In this document: positions 7,418 through 14,274 of the stretch, piece by piece
Position numbering within the stretch: position 1 is the first letter of the stretch
Layout: every line of letters starts with the position of its first letter
NCBI GenBank assembly: GCA_020635715.1
Contig: JACJZG010000027.1
Coordinates: 1 to 24,365 of the forward strand
Direction of reading: 5' to 3'
Source: Flavobacteriales bacterium
GTDB lineage: Bacteria; Bacteroidota; Bacteroidia; Flavobacteriales_F; PHOS-HE28
DNA: 24,365 nucleotides
Notes under the pieces: generated by a model
What the model saw: only the letters and a program-made list of their open reading frames with translations
Told to the model about the DNA's origin: nothing
The model's database searches: none
Made by a program: the position numbers and the translations under genes

Positions 7418-8884
7418 CTACCCGATCGGGTGCTCGGCACCGGGTTGCAGGGCGAGGCCCAGCTTCGCACCCTCGGTCTTCATCAGTTCCCAGGCCTCGG
7501 CCCGGTCGTTGTGGATGTCGCCGTCGAGGATGGCGTCCTTGATCACCGTCTTGATGTCGCCGATGAGCTTGCACGGCTGGATCGCGAAGGCCCGCATGAT
7601 GTCCTCGCCTGTGATGGGCGGCTGGAAGTTGCGCACACGGTCCTTCTCCTCCACGTCCTTCAACTTCTGGATCACCAGCTCGTAGTTGCGGAGGTAGCGG
7701 TCCTTCTTCTTCTCGTTCTTGCTGGTGATGTCCGCGCGGCAGAGGATCATCAGCGCGTCGATGTCATCACCCGCATCGAAGAGCAGGCGTCGTACCGCAC
7801 TGTCCGTGACCTCCTCCTTCGTGAGCGCGATGGGGCGGAGGTGCAGGGCCACGAGCTTCTGTACGAACTTCATCTGCTCATCCAGCGGCAGCTTCAAGCG
7901 GCGGAAGATGCCCGGCACCATGCGCGCGCCCTTGTCCTCATGCCCGTGGAAGGTCCAGCCGTGGCCGGGCTCGAAGCGTTTGGTCCGCGGCTTGGCGATG
8001 TCGTGCATGATCGCGCCCCAGCGCAACCAGAGGTCGTCGCTCTTCTCGCACACGTTGTCCAGCACCTGCAGTGTGTGGTAGAAGTTGTCCTTGTGGCCCA
8101 TGCCGTGCTTCTCCTCGGCACCGCTCAGCTCCACGAATTCCGGGAAGAATTCCTGGAGCAGCCCACTGTCGCGCAGCAGGATGAAACCGGTGCTGGGTTT
8201 GGGCGTGAGGATGATCTTGTTCAGCTCGGTGTGGATCCGCTCGGCACTGATGATCTCCAGCCGCTTGGCGTTGCGTTGGATGGCCTCGAAGGTGACCGGG
8301 TCGATGGTGAAGCCCAGCTGCGTGGCGAAGCGCACCGCGCGCAGCATCCGCAAGGGATCGTCGCTGAAGGTGATGTCCGGGTCGAGCGGTGTGCGGATGA
8401 GGCCTTGATCGAGGTGCAGGATGCCGCCGAAGGGATCGACCAGCGCACCGAGGCTGCCCGCATTGAGCGAGATGGCCAGCGCGTTGATGGTGAAGTCGCG
8501 CCGCTCCTGATCGTCCTTGATGCTGCCCGGTTCCACGGCAGGCTTGCGGCTGCTGCGGTCGTAGCTCTCCTTGCGTGCACCCACGAACTCCACCTGCAGT
8601 TCGCCGAGCATGAACATCGCCGTACCGAAGTTCTTGAAGACGTGAACGGGCTCCGCCTTCAGGCGTTTGGCCACGGCTTGTGCGAAGGCGATGCCGTCTC
8701 CCTCCACCACGAAGTCGATGTCCTTGCAGGGCCGACCGATCAAACGATCGCGCACGTAGCCACCGATGGCGAAGGCCGGGATAGCCTGCTTTGCAGCCTC
8801 TTCCGCCACCGCCTTGAAGAGCGGTTCGTCCACCACACCATCGAGGCGGGCGGGATCAACGGTGAAGCTGCTGGTGCGGGTCAT
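7418..8884 (-). CDS. CCA-adding-type tRNA nucleotidyltransferase with HD domain
   Basis: A 488-residue class II nucleotidyltransferase of the poly(A) polymerase/CCA family. The head has GGYVRDRLIG (41-50) and the metal-binding Asp55-Ile-Asp57, then RRDFTINALA (128-137), the PFGGILHLDQGLIRT segment and the neck/body motif DDPLRMLRAVRFATQLGF (175-192) that gives nucleotide specificity. A C-terminal HD phosphohydrolase-like domain follows (HGMGHKDNFYHTLQVL near 260-274; His294-Asp295 in IMHDIAKPR). The family builds or repairs the 3' CCA of tRNA; the HD part may add phosphatase activity. Length is normal. The ATG at 8884 has a perfect TAnnTTTG element 14 nt upstream. It ends 3 bp from the convergent hydrolase gene. 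Confidence 0.93.
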   Translation of the reverse strand: MTRTSSFTVDPARLDGVVDEPLFKAVAEEAAKQAIPAFAIGGYVRDRLIGRPCKDIDFVVEGDGIAFAQAVAKRLKAEPVHVFKNFGTAMFMLGELQVEFVGARKESYDRSSRKPAVEPGSIKDDQERRDFTINALAISLNAGSLGALVDPFGGILHLDQGLIRTPLDPDITFSDDPLRMLRAVRFATQLGFTIDPVTFEAIQRNAKRLEIISAERIHTELNKIILTPKPSTGFILLRDSGLLQEFFPEFVELSGAEEKHGMGHKDNFYHTLQVLDNVCEKSDDLWLRWGAIMHDIAKPRTKRFEPGHGWTFHGHEDKGARMVPGIFRRLKLPLDEQMKFVQKLVALHLRPIALTKEEVTDSAVRRLLFDAGDDIDALMILCRADITSKNEKKKDRYLRNYELVIQKLKDVEEKDRVRNFQPPITGEDIMRAFAIQPCKLIGDIKTVIKDAILDGDIHNDRAEAWELMKTEGAKLGLALQPGAEHPIG

Positions 8885-8898
8885 GGCCGGAAGGGCGG

Positions 8899-8906
8899 CA
8901 AAAGTA
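8899..8906 (-). promoter_or_regulatory. -7 element (TACTTTTG) of the CCA-enzyme gene
   Basis: On the minus strand this octamer matches all six fixed positions of the Bacteroidota -7 consensus TAnnTTTG and ends 14 nt before the ATG at 8884. No clear TTG at -33 spacing is seen. The predicted 5' leader would be only a few nucleotides long. Confidence 0.5.
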
Positions 8907-8912
8907 GGCGCA

Positions 8913-8941
8913 TTGCGGAACGGAGTGATACACTAACTTGG
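8913..8941 (+). promoter_or_regulatory. Candidate promoter of the TonB-C-like gene
   Basis: TTG (8913-8915), an 18-bp spacer and TAACTTGG (8934-8941; five of six fixed positions of TAnnTTTG) precede the ATG at 8948. The -7 box overlaps a GGAGGGG Shine-Dalgarno-like run (8940-8946), so a start of transcription at the usual distance would leave the SD untranscribed; either the promoter lies elsewhere or the mRNA is leaderless. Confidence 0.4.
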
Positions 8942-8947
8942 AGGGGA

Positions 8948-9385
8948 ATGATAGGGAGACTCGCAATTCTCGTTCTAGCGTTCGCCGTGGCTTTGCCGAA
9001 AGTGAATGCCCAGGATGGACTCGTGGAGGATTCGATCTTGTCGGCGACTTGCCTGATCTCCGATACCATTTACACCATTGCTGAGCAGATGCCGGAATTT
9101 CCAGGAGGAGCCGAAGCCTGCTACAAGTACCTCGCAAAGGAGGTCAGGTATCCTTGGGAATGCGGATCTCTCGAAGAGATCACACCAACGAGAACAGGCA
9201 TTTCCTTCGTAGTAAGACCCGATGGGTCTTTGTGCAACGTGAAGGTGAATAATGCGTGGTGTGCTAGCGATTCTTCTTCACTAGTGACGATGGTGCGAGG
9301 TATGCCGAATTGGATACCGGGAAGGCAAAGGAGTATGCCTGTGAATGTGGCATATTATCTGCCACTAATTCGCCATCCGCGATGA
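8948..9385 (+). CDS. Small exported protein with TonB C-terminal-like domain
   Basis: A 145-residue protein. Residues 1-~22 form a signal peptide (ending VNAQ), and the rest follows the TonB_C pattern used by Bacteroidota energy transducers: MPEFPGGAEACYKYLAKEVRYP, then GISFVVRPDGSLCNVKV, then MVRGMPNWIPGRQRSMPVNVAYYLPL. There is no proline-rich linker and no retained membrane anchor apart from the signal, so it looks like a free periplasmic domain rather than a true TonB. It has five cysteines in the mature part, unusual for the family. Bases 9121-9300 are 50% GC by count, visibly below neighbouring genes. Its last 21 bp overlap the 3' end of the convergent GT9 gene. The ATG at 8948 is preceded by GGAGGGG. 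The frame is open far upstream, but that is antisense to the CCA-enzyme gene. Confidence 0.75.
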   Translation: MIGRLAILVLAFAVALPKVNAQDGLVEDSILSATCLISDTIYTIAEQMPEFPGGAEACYKYLAKEVRYPWECGSLEEITPTRTGISFVVRPDGSLCNVKVNNAWCASDSSSLVTMVRGMPNWIPGRQRSMPVNVAYYLPLIRHPR

Positions 9386-10384
9386 TCCTGCCGAATCAGG
9401 CACCACCTCAACCCCCCATGCGCACTTGAAGTGTCCCTTCGGACAGGCCTTGTATCCGTGCAGCCCGCACGGCCGGCAATCCAATTCTTCGCTGGTCTCC
9501 ACCACGCGGCCATTCGCGCGCAACGGACCGAACCCGAAGGCCGGTACCGTGCTGCAGAATACCGCCGTGACAGGTGCGTTCATGGCACTCGCGATGTGCA
9601 GCGGTGCGCTGTCGTTCACGTAGTTCATCACCGCGCCTTCCATCAGGGCCGCGCTCGCCAGGGGCGACAGCAATTCCTCGATCACCACTTCACCACGGCC
9701 CGATGCACGTGAGATGCGTTCGCACATCGAATAGTCGCCGGGCGTAGGTGCACCGATGTAGAACACATGTTGTTCTGGTGGAAGCGATCGGACTAGTTCC
9801 ACCCATTTCTGTTCGGGCCATTGTTTGGTGTACCACACGGAAGAAGGTGCGATACAGACATAACTCCCCTCGTCCTCGGTGTATTTGTAGATGACGTGCT
9901 GCACCTGCTCACGTATTTCTGCACCGGGGTGCAATTTGGGTAGCGGGCGGGATGCGTCCGTCAAATGTTCGATCAACGCGTTCAAGCGATCCACTTCATG
10001 TCGACCATCGCCGATCACATGCTTCACCCTGCGCGTGAACAGGAGGCTCAGCGGGTTCTTGTCGTAACCGATCTTCTCGCCGCCGCGTGCCAATACCGTC
10101 ATCAGGCCCGTGCTGAAGAAGCGCTGCGCATTGATGATGTGGTCATACTTCGTCTTCCGCAGTTGAGCGATCAGCTTGAAGAGCGCCTTGGTCTTGCCTT
10201 CGCGCTTGTTCCATACATGCAGCGTGTGGATGAAGGGATGACCGACGAAGAGCCCATCATTGCCTTTGCGCACCACCAGGTCGATCCGCGCGTCCGGGTA
10301 GAAGGCATGCAACTTCTCGAGGATGCTCGTCACCAGCACCGCATCGCCCAGGAAGGCGGTCTGTATGACCAGAAAACGTTTCAC
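9365..10384 (-). CDS. Glycosyltransferase family 9 (heptosyltransferase-like)
   Basis: A 339-residue GT-B fold enzyme of the ADP-heptose:LPS heptosyltransferase family. Visible signs: N-terminal FLVIQTAFLGDAVLVTSIL with the glycine loop, IDLVVRKGN, the mid-protein nucleotide-binding lobe starting YVCIAPSSVWYTKQWPEQKW, and the acceptor/donor segment VNDSAPLHIASAMNAPVTAVF. It probably adds a core sugar to lipopolysaccharide at the inner face of the cytoplasmic membrane. The C terminus has a C-x2-C-x7-C-x6-C cluster (Cys303, 306, 314, 321) with His309 and His318, suggesting a metal site, a feature also known in Bacteroidota GT9 proteins. Its ATG overlaps the CorC-type gene's stop by 4 bp (ATGA), so it is in the dapD operon. 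It overlaps the convergent 8948-9385 gene by 21 bp. Confidence 0.9.
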   Translation of the reverse strand: MKRFLVIQTAFLGDAVLVTSILEKLHAFYPDARIDLVVRKGNDGLFVGHPFIHTLHVWNKREGKTKALFKLIAQLRKTKYDHIINAQRFFSTGLMTVLARGGEKIGYDKNPLSLLFTRRVKHVIGDGRHEVDRLNALIEHLTDASRPLPKLHPGAEIREQVQHVIYKYTEDEGSYVCIAPSSVWYTKQWPEQKWVELVRSLPPEQHVFYIGAPTPGDYSMCERISRASGRGEVVIEELLSPLASAALMEGAVMNYVNDSAPLHIASAMNAPVTAVFCSTVPAFGFGPLRANGRVVETSEELDCRPCGLHGYKACPKGHFKCAWGVEVVPDSAGSSRMAN

Positions 10385-11664
10385 TCCTCCTCGATCAGCG
10401 TGATCAGCACCTTGTCGATGCGGTGACCGTCCATGTCCAGCACCTCACCCCCGAATCGCTTGTCCGTGATGCGGTCGCCGGGTATCGGTATGTGGTCCAG
10501 TTTGCTCAGGAAATAACCGGCCACGGTGGTGTAGCTCGTACTTTCCTCATCCATCACTTCGGAGCCGAGGTAGGCGTTGAGGTCGCCGATGAGGACCTGG
10601 CCGCCCACGAGGTAGGAGCCATCCGCACGCTTCACGATCTCTGGACTTGCATCCTCTTCCTCTTCCGGCAGATCACCCACGATGGCCTCGGTAAGGTCGT
10701 GTAGTGTCACCAGTCCCTCGAAGCCACCATGTTCATCCACCACCACCGCGATGTACTGCTTGTTCCTCTTGAAGAGCTTGAGGATGGCGAAGGCGCCCGC
10801 GCTCTCGGGAACGATGATGGCCGGCCGCACTACGTCGGCGATCTTGAAGCCGGGTGTACCCGCCTGTTCCAGCAGGTCACGGACGTCCAAGGTGCCCTCG
10901 ATCTCCTCCATGCGTCCACGGCACACCGGGTACTTGCTGCGGTAACTGTCCTTCACCTGCGCGATGATGGCGTCCAATGGCTTCGTGCTGTCGATCCATT
11001 CCACCTCGCTGCGGTGTGTCATCAGGGTGCGCGCCACGTGCTCGCTGAAACGGAAGAGGTTCTGGTGCGCTTCCGATTCCTGCCTGTCCAGCAGCCCTTG
11101 CGTGTTCGCCGTGCGGATCATGGCGCGCAATTCCTCCTCGCTCAAGCGGTCGCCTTCACCCTCCTTCACCGGGATGAACTTCATGAGCAGGGTGGTGCTC
11201 ACCGCGAGCAACTTCACGATGGGGAAGGTGGCGAAGGTGAAGGCCCGGATGATGGGTGCACTGAACAAGGCGATGGCCTCGGGGTTGCCCATGGCCAGTC
11301 GCTTCGGCACGAGCTCGCCGACGACGATGGTGAAGTAGGTGATGCCCCCGATCACGACCGCCAGCGCCACGTTGTGCGCATAGCCCGCCACGGAAGGCCA
11401 GCGCTCCAGCACGGTCTCCAGGTCATCGGTCAGCGCGGCACCGCCGTAGGCACCGCTCACGATGCCGATGAGGGTGATGCCGACCTGCACCGAGCTGAGG
11501 AAACCTTCCGGATCGGCGAGGAGCTTGAGGATGGTGCGCGCACGTGTGCTGCCCTTGTCCGCCAGCGCTTGTATCCGCGCGGGCTTCACGCTCACCAGGG
11601 CGATCTCGCTCAACGAGAAGAAGCCGTTGACGAGCGTGAGGAGGAGGATGACGAGGATCTCCAT
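10381..11664 (-). CDS. CNNM/CorC/HlyC-type CBS-domain membrane protein
   Basis: A 427-residue protein with the usual three parts: an N-terminal CNNM (DUF21) membrane domain (1-~165; start MEILVILLLTLVNGFFSLSEIALVS, and TIVVGELVPKRLAMGNPE), a CBS pair (about 215-330; includes MTHRSEVEWIDS and YIAVVVDEHGGFEGLVTLHDLTEAIVGD) and a C-terminal CorC_HlyC domain (about 345-427; TVAGYFLSKLDHIPIPGD). Family members transport or sense Mg2+ and other divalent cations; the old 'hemolysin' name is misleading. The length and order are normal. It begins 3 bp after the dapD stop and overlaps the GT9 start by 4 bp, so all three probably share a transcript. Confidence 0.93.
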   Translation of the reverse strand: MEILVILLLTLVNGFFSLSEIALVSVKPARIQALADKGSTRARTILKLLADPEGFLSSVQVGITLIGIVSGAYGGAALTDDLETVLERWPSVAGYAHNVALAVVIGGITYFTIVVGELVPKRLAMGNPEAIALFSAPIIRAFTFATFPIVKLLAVSTTLLMKFIPVKEGEGDRLSEEELRAMIRTANTQGLLDRQESEAHQNLFRFSEHVARTLMTHRSEVEWIDSTKPLDAIIAQVKDSYRSKYPVCRGRMEEIEGTLDVRDLLEQAGTPGFKIADVVRPAIIVPESAGAFAILKLFKRNKQYIAVVVDEHGGFEGLVTLHDLTEAIVGDLPEEEEDASPEIVKRADGSYLVGGQVLIGDLNAYLGSEVMDEESTSYTTVAGYFLSKLDHIPIPGDRITDKRFGGEVLDMDGHRIDKVLITLIEEE

Positions 11665-11667
11665 GCT

Positions 11668-12483
11668 CTAGACCGCCACGTTGTATTCACGCAGCGCGTC
11701 GTTCAGGGAGGTCTTCTGGTCGGTGCTGGCCTTGCGCCTGCCGATGATGAGGGCACAAGGCACACCGAACTCACCGGCGGTGAAACGCTTGATGGTCGTG
11801 CCGGGGATCACCACGGAGCGCGGCGGAACGGATCCACGCATCTCCTGCGGTGCATCACCCGTGACATCGATGATGCGCGTGCTGGCGGTGAGCACCACAT
11901 TGGCGCCGAGCACCGCCTCGGTCCCCACGCGCACACCTTCCACCACGATGGCCCGCGAGCCGATGAAGGCGCCGTCCTCGATGATGACCGGCGCGGCCTG
12001 CACGGGCTCCAGCACACCGCCGATGCCCACGCCGCCGCTCAGGTGCACGCCCTTGCCGATCTGCGCACAGCTGCCCACGGTAGCCCAGGTATCAACCATG
12101 GTGCCGGCGTCCACGTACGCACCGATGTTCACATAGCTGGGCATGAGGATGGTGCCCGGCGCCAGGTAGGCACCGTAACGCGCCACCGCATGGGGCACGA
12201 CGCGCACGCCCAGCTCCGCGTAGCCGCGCTTCAATTCCATCTTGTCGTGGAACTCCAGCGGACCGGCCTCCATGGTGCGCATGCCGCGGGTGGGGAAGTA
12301 GAGGATCACCGCCTTCTTCACCCAATCGTTCACCGTCCAAGGCCCACCATCGGTCGCTGGCGGGTCGGCCACACGCAATTCCCCCTTGTCCAGGAGTTCG
12401 ATCGTGTGCTCGATGGCCTGCACCACCCGCTTCTCCTTCAGCAATTGCCGGTCCTCCCAGGCCTGTTCGATCTCCTGCCGCAT
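11668..12483 (-). CDS. dapD: 2,3,4,5-tetrahydropyridine-2,6-dicarboxylate N-succinyltransferase
   Basis: A 271-residue left-handed beta-helix acyltransferase with the DapD signature: N-terminal helices (EIEQAWEDRQLL), then GPWTVNDWVKKAVILYF and the hexapeptide coil AVARYGAYLAPGTILMPSYVNIGAYVDAGTMVDTWATVGSCAQIG, followed by HLSGGVGIGGVLEP and IEDGAFIGSRAIVVEGV. It uses succinyl-CoA in the succinylase branch of lysine/diaminopimelate synthesis, supplying peptidoglycan and lysine. The ATG at 12483 gives the normal length; 70 further in-frame codons to 12693 run into the divergent ruvX gene and are not DapD-like. It is first in the dapD-CorC-GT9 minus-strand operon. A CACCTTTG octamer on the minus strand at 12528-12521 could be its -7 box. 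Confidence 0.96.
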   Translation of the reverse strand: MRQEIEQAWEDRQLLKEKRVVQAIEHTIELLDKGELRVADPPATDGGPWTVNDWVKKAVILYFPTRGMRTMEAGPLEFHDKMELKRGYAELGVRVVPHAVARYGAYLAPGTILMPSYVNIGAYVDAGTMVDTWATVGSCAQIGKGVHLSGGVGIGGVLEPVQAAPVIIEDGAFIGSRAIVVEGVRVGTEAVLGANVVLTASTRIIDVTGDAPQEMRGSVPPRSVVIPGTTIKRFTAGEFGVPCALIIGRRKASTDQKTSLNDALREYNVAV

Positions 12484-12565
12484 CGTTCGCTCCACCGATC
12501 GGTCGGTGACCGGCGGACCACAAAGGTGCTCAGGATCCCCGGATCGGCGGTCGGAACGGCAGGCG

Positions 12566-12573
12566 TAACCTTG
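12566..12573 (+). promoter_or_regulatory. Candidate -7 element of ruvX
   Basis: TAACCTTG matches five of six fixed positions of TAnnTTTG and ends only 4 nt before the ATG at 12578. No TTG was found at -33 spacing. If used, the mRNA would start at or just inside the start codon. Confidence 0.35.
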
Positions 12574-12577
12574 CACC

Positions 12578-12988
12578 ATGCCCCGCGTCATCGCCATCGA
12601 CCACGGTGCCGTTCGCACCGGCCTGGCCGTGACGGACCCCCTGCGCATCATCGCCACCGCGCTGGACACCGTGCCCACCAAGGCGCTGCTCACCTACCTC
12701 CAGGACTATTGCAAGCGCGAGGCGGTGGACGGCTTCGTGGTGGGTCTTCCCACCGATCTGAGCGGGCGTCCCACGGATGCCACGGCCGGGGTGGAGGCCT
12801 TCATTGCGACCTTGCGGAAGGCTTTCCCTGCACTTTGGGTGGAGACGGTGGATGAGCGCTTCACCAGCCGCATGGCCCAGCAGACGCTGTTGCAAAGCGG
12901 GAAGGGACGCATGGCCCGCCGAGAGAAAGGCCAGCTGGACCGCATCAGCGCGACGATCATCCTGCAGGGGTGGATGGAGCGGGGTTAA
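12578..12988 (+). CDS. ruvX: RuvX/YqgF-type Holliday junction resolvase-like protein
   Basis: A 136-residue RNase H-fold protein. It has the first catalytic strand VIAIDHGAVRTGLAVTDPL (Asp7), the VDGFVVGLPTDLSGRPTDAT segment, the VETVDERFTSRMAQ segment with the second acidic site, and the C-terminal QLDRISATIILQGWM with the third Asp. YqgF has been linked to pre-16S rRNA 5' end maturation as well as Holliday junction processing. Its size is normal. It is divergent from dapD; downstream, a 141-bp gap with an inverted repeat separates it from def, which has its own promoter-like element. Symbols ruvX and yqgF are both in use. Confidence 0.93.
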   Translation: MPRVIAIDHGAVRTGLAVTDPLRIIATALDTVPTKALLTYLQDYCKREAVDGFVVGLPTDLSGRPTDATAGVEAFIATLRKAFPALWVETVDERFTSRMAQQTLLQSGKGRMARREKGQLDRISATIILQGWMERG

Positions 12989-12995
12989 GTGATCA

Positions 12996-13074
12996 CCAGT
13001 AGGCAATAGGCAGTTGGCAGTGGCCCCCATGTGTTAACGGCCGCTGCCAACTGCCTACTGGATGCTGCCTACTG
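12996..13074. repeat. Inverted array of 7-bp CAGTAGG/CAGTTGG units
   Basis: The left arm (12997-13023) reads as heptamers CAGTAGG, CAATAGG, CAGTTGG and a final CAGTGG. The right arm (13041-13074), read on the other strand, is CAGTAGG, CAGCATC, CAGTAGG, CAGTTGG, CAGCGG. The arms can pair around a ~17-base loop that contains GTTAAC; the right arm has one extra heptamer. It lies between the ruvX stop and the def promoter, so it may act as a terminator or processing hairpin, or may be a genome-wide repeat. Heptameric TTGGCAG-like repeats occur in other Bacteroidota by my recollection. Confidence 0.7.
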
Positions 13075-13110
13075 GCGACTATAACGTGCGTTCCGCCGCA
13101 TAGAGCTACC

Positions 13111-13118
13111 TAACTTTG
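13111..13118 (+). promoter_or_regulatory. -7 element (TAACTTTG) of the def operon
   Basis: A perfect match to all six fixed positions of the Bacteroidota TAnnTTTG element, 11 nt before the def ATG. Upstream TTCCG at 13091 is only a partial -33 (TTG) match at 17-bp spacing. Expected leader is a few nucleotides. Confidence 0.6.
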
Positions 13119-13129
13119 CAGCCCGAAAC

Positions 13130-13723
13130 ATGATCCTCCCCATCCGCGCATACGGTGACCCGGTCCTGAAGAAGGTCGCCGCCGACATCGATCCCGACCA
13201 TGCGGGACTGAAGGAACTGATCGCCGACATGTTCGAGACCATGTACGCCGCCAATGGCGTGGGCCTCGCAGCGCCGCAGATCGGCAAGAGCATCCGCCTC
13301 TTCATCGTAGACACCCATGCCGGTGCGGACAGTGACGACCCGAACGCGGAGAAGGTGCCCGAGGATGCGGACGAGGAACCGCGTTTGAAGAAGGTCTTCA
13401 TCAACCCCTACATCGTGGAGGAGGAGGGTGAGGAGTGGGCCTTCGAGGAAGGATGCCTGAGCATCCCGAACATCCGCGAGGATGTGAACCGCCAGCCGCG
13501 CGTGGTGCTGCAATACCAGGATGAGCAGTTCAACGACCACGAAGAGGAGTTCGAGGGATTCGCGGCCCGCGTGATCCAGCACGAGCATGATCATCTCGAT
13601 GGCGTGCTCTTCATCGACCACCTCTCACCCCTGCGCAAACGCCTGCTCAACGGCAAGTTGCGCGACATCTCCCAGGGCCGCACCGACGCCAAGTACAAGA
13701 TGCGCTTCCCCGCCGCCAAATGA
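13130..13723 (+). CDS. def: Peptide deformylase
   Basis: A 197-residue protein that removes the N-formyl group from nascent proteins. The three PDF motifs are present: GVGLAAPQIG, EGCLSIP and QHEHDHLDG, giving Cys and two His metal ligands plus the catalytic Glu. An acidic insertion (about 62-83: ADSDDPNAEKVPEDADEEPR) lies between motifs 1 and 2, as in other Bacteroidota PDFs. The C-terminal tail (DISQGRTDAKYKMRFPAAK) is typical for the phylum. It has its own TAACTTTG element and its stop overlaps the next gene's ATG by 4 bp, so it leads a three-gene operon. Confidence 0.97.
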   Translation: MILPIRAYGDPVLKKVAADIDPDHAGLKELIADMFETMYAANGVGLAAPQIGKSIRLFIVDTHAGADSDDPNAEKVPEDADEEPRLKKVFINPYIVEEEGEEWAFEEGCLSIPNIREDVNRQPRVVLQYQDEQFNDHEEEFEGFAARVIQHEHDHLDGVLFIDHLSPLRKRLLNGKLRDISQGRTDAKYKMRFPAAK

Positions 13724-14274
13724 TCGCACACATGAAGAAGCTGCTGTTCCTGCTGCCCGTGGCCCTGCTCTTTGCGTGCGGTGGCGAGAAGAAGGAGACG
13801 CCCGCCGAAGCGCAGACGCGCATTCGCGCCATGGAGGATTCGGTGTTCCAGACCCTGACCTTCGACAAACGGAAGGCGCTGGCCCTGATCGACGTGTACA
13901 AGGCTTACGCCACGGCGAACCCCTACGACACCACCAGTGCCGAATACCTCTTCCGCGCGGCCAACGTCGCGAAGTCCCTGCACGATGGGGACCAGAGCGT
14001 GAAGCTGTACGAGCGCATCGCCAAGGAGTTCCCCAGCTGGAAGCGGCTGCCGGACGTGCTCTACCTGAAGGCCTTCACCATCGACAGTGAACTGGGCAAT
14101 AAAGGCGAGGCCGAGATGGCCTACCGCGCCGTGATCGAGGCCTATCCGACGCACCCCTTCGCCAAGGATGCGCAGATCATGATCCAGAACCTGCAGTACT
14201 CCGATGAGGAGCTGATCAGGATCTTCCAGGCACGGCAGGACAGCGCCGATGCCGCACAAGCCGCCGCCAAGTGA
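13720..14274 (+). CDS. TPR-containing lipoprotein
   Basis: A 184-residue predicted lipoprotein: signal MIAHMKKLLFLLPVALLFAC with lipobox LFAC (Cys20), followed by a hydrophilic linker (GGEKKETPAEAQT). The body is helical with TPR-like spacing: ALIDVYKAYATANP, SAEYLFRAANVAKSLHDGDQSVKLYERIAKEFPSW, LKAFTIDSELGNKGEAEMAYRAVIEAYPTHPFAKDA. It resembles outer-membrane TPR lipoproteins such as BamD-like or YbgF-like helpers, but no specific role can be given. ATG 13720 overlaps the def stop (ATGA); an internal ATG at 13732 is a reasonable alternative giving MKKLLF as N terminus. Its stop overlaps the next gene's GTG by 4 bp. Confidence 0.8.
   Translation: MIAHMKKLLFLLPVALLFACGGEKKETPAEAQTRIRAMEDSVFQTLTFDKRKALALIDVYKAYATANPYDTTSAEYLFRAANVAKSLHDGDQSVKLYERIAKEFPSWKRLPDVLYLKAFTIDSELGNKGEAEMAYRAVIEAYPTHPFAKDAQIMIQNLQYSDEELIRIFQARQDSADAAQAAAK

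Noticed and set aside
7430..8947. Long open plus-strand frame leading into the 8948-9385 gene
   Set aside because: It is antisense to the well-supported CCA-enzyme gene, has His/Glu/Val-rich composition typical of shadow frames in GC-rich DNA, and no recognisable domain; only the part from ATG 8948 carries a signal peptide and TonB-C pattern.
12484..12693. N-terminal extension of dapD
   Set aside because: It would overlap the divergent ruvX gene and does not resemble DapD; ATG 12483 gives the family's length.
10729..12855. 708-codon plus-strand open frame
   Set aside because: It runs antisense to the CorC-type and dapD genes and out of frame with ruvX; His/Asp/Arg-rich composition without any domain. 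It is a shadow of codon bias.
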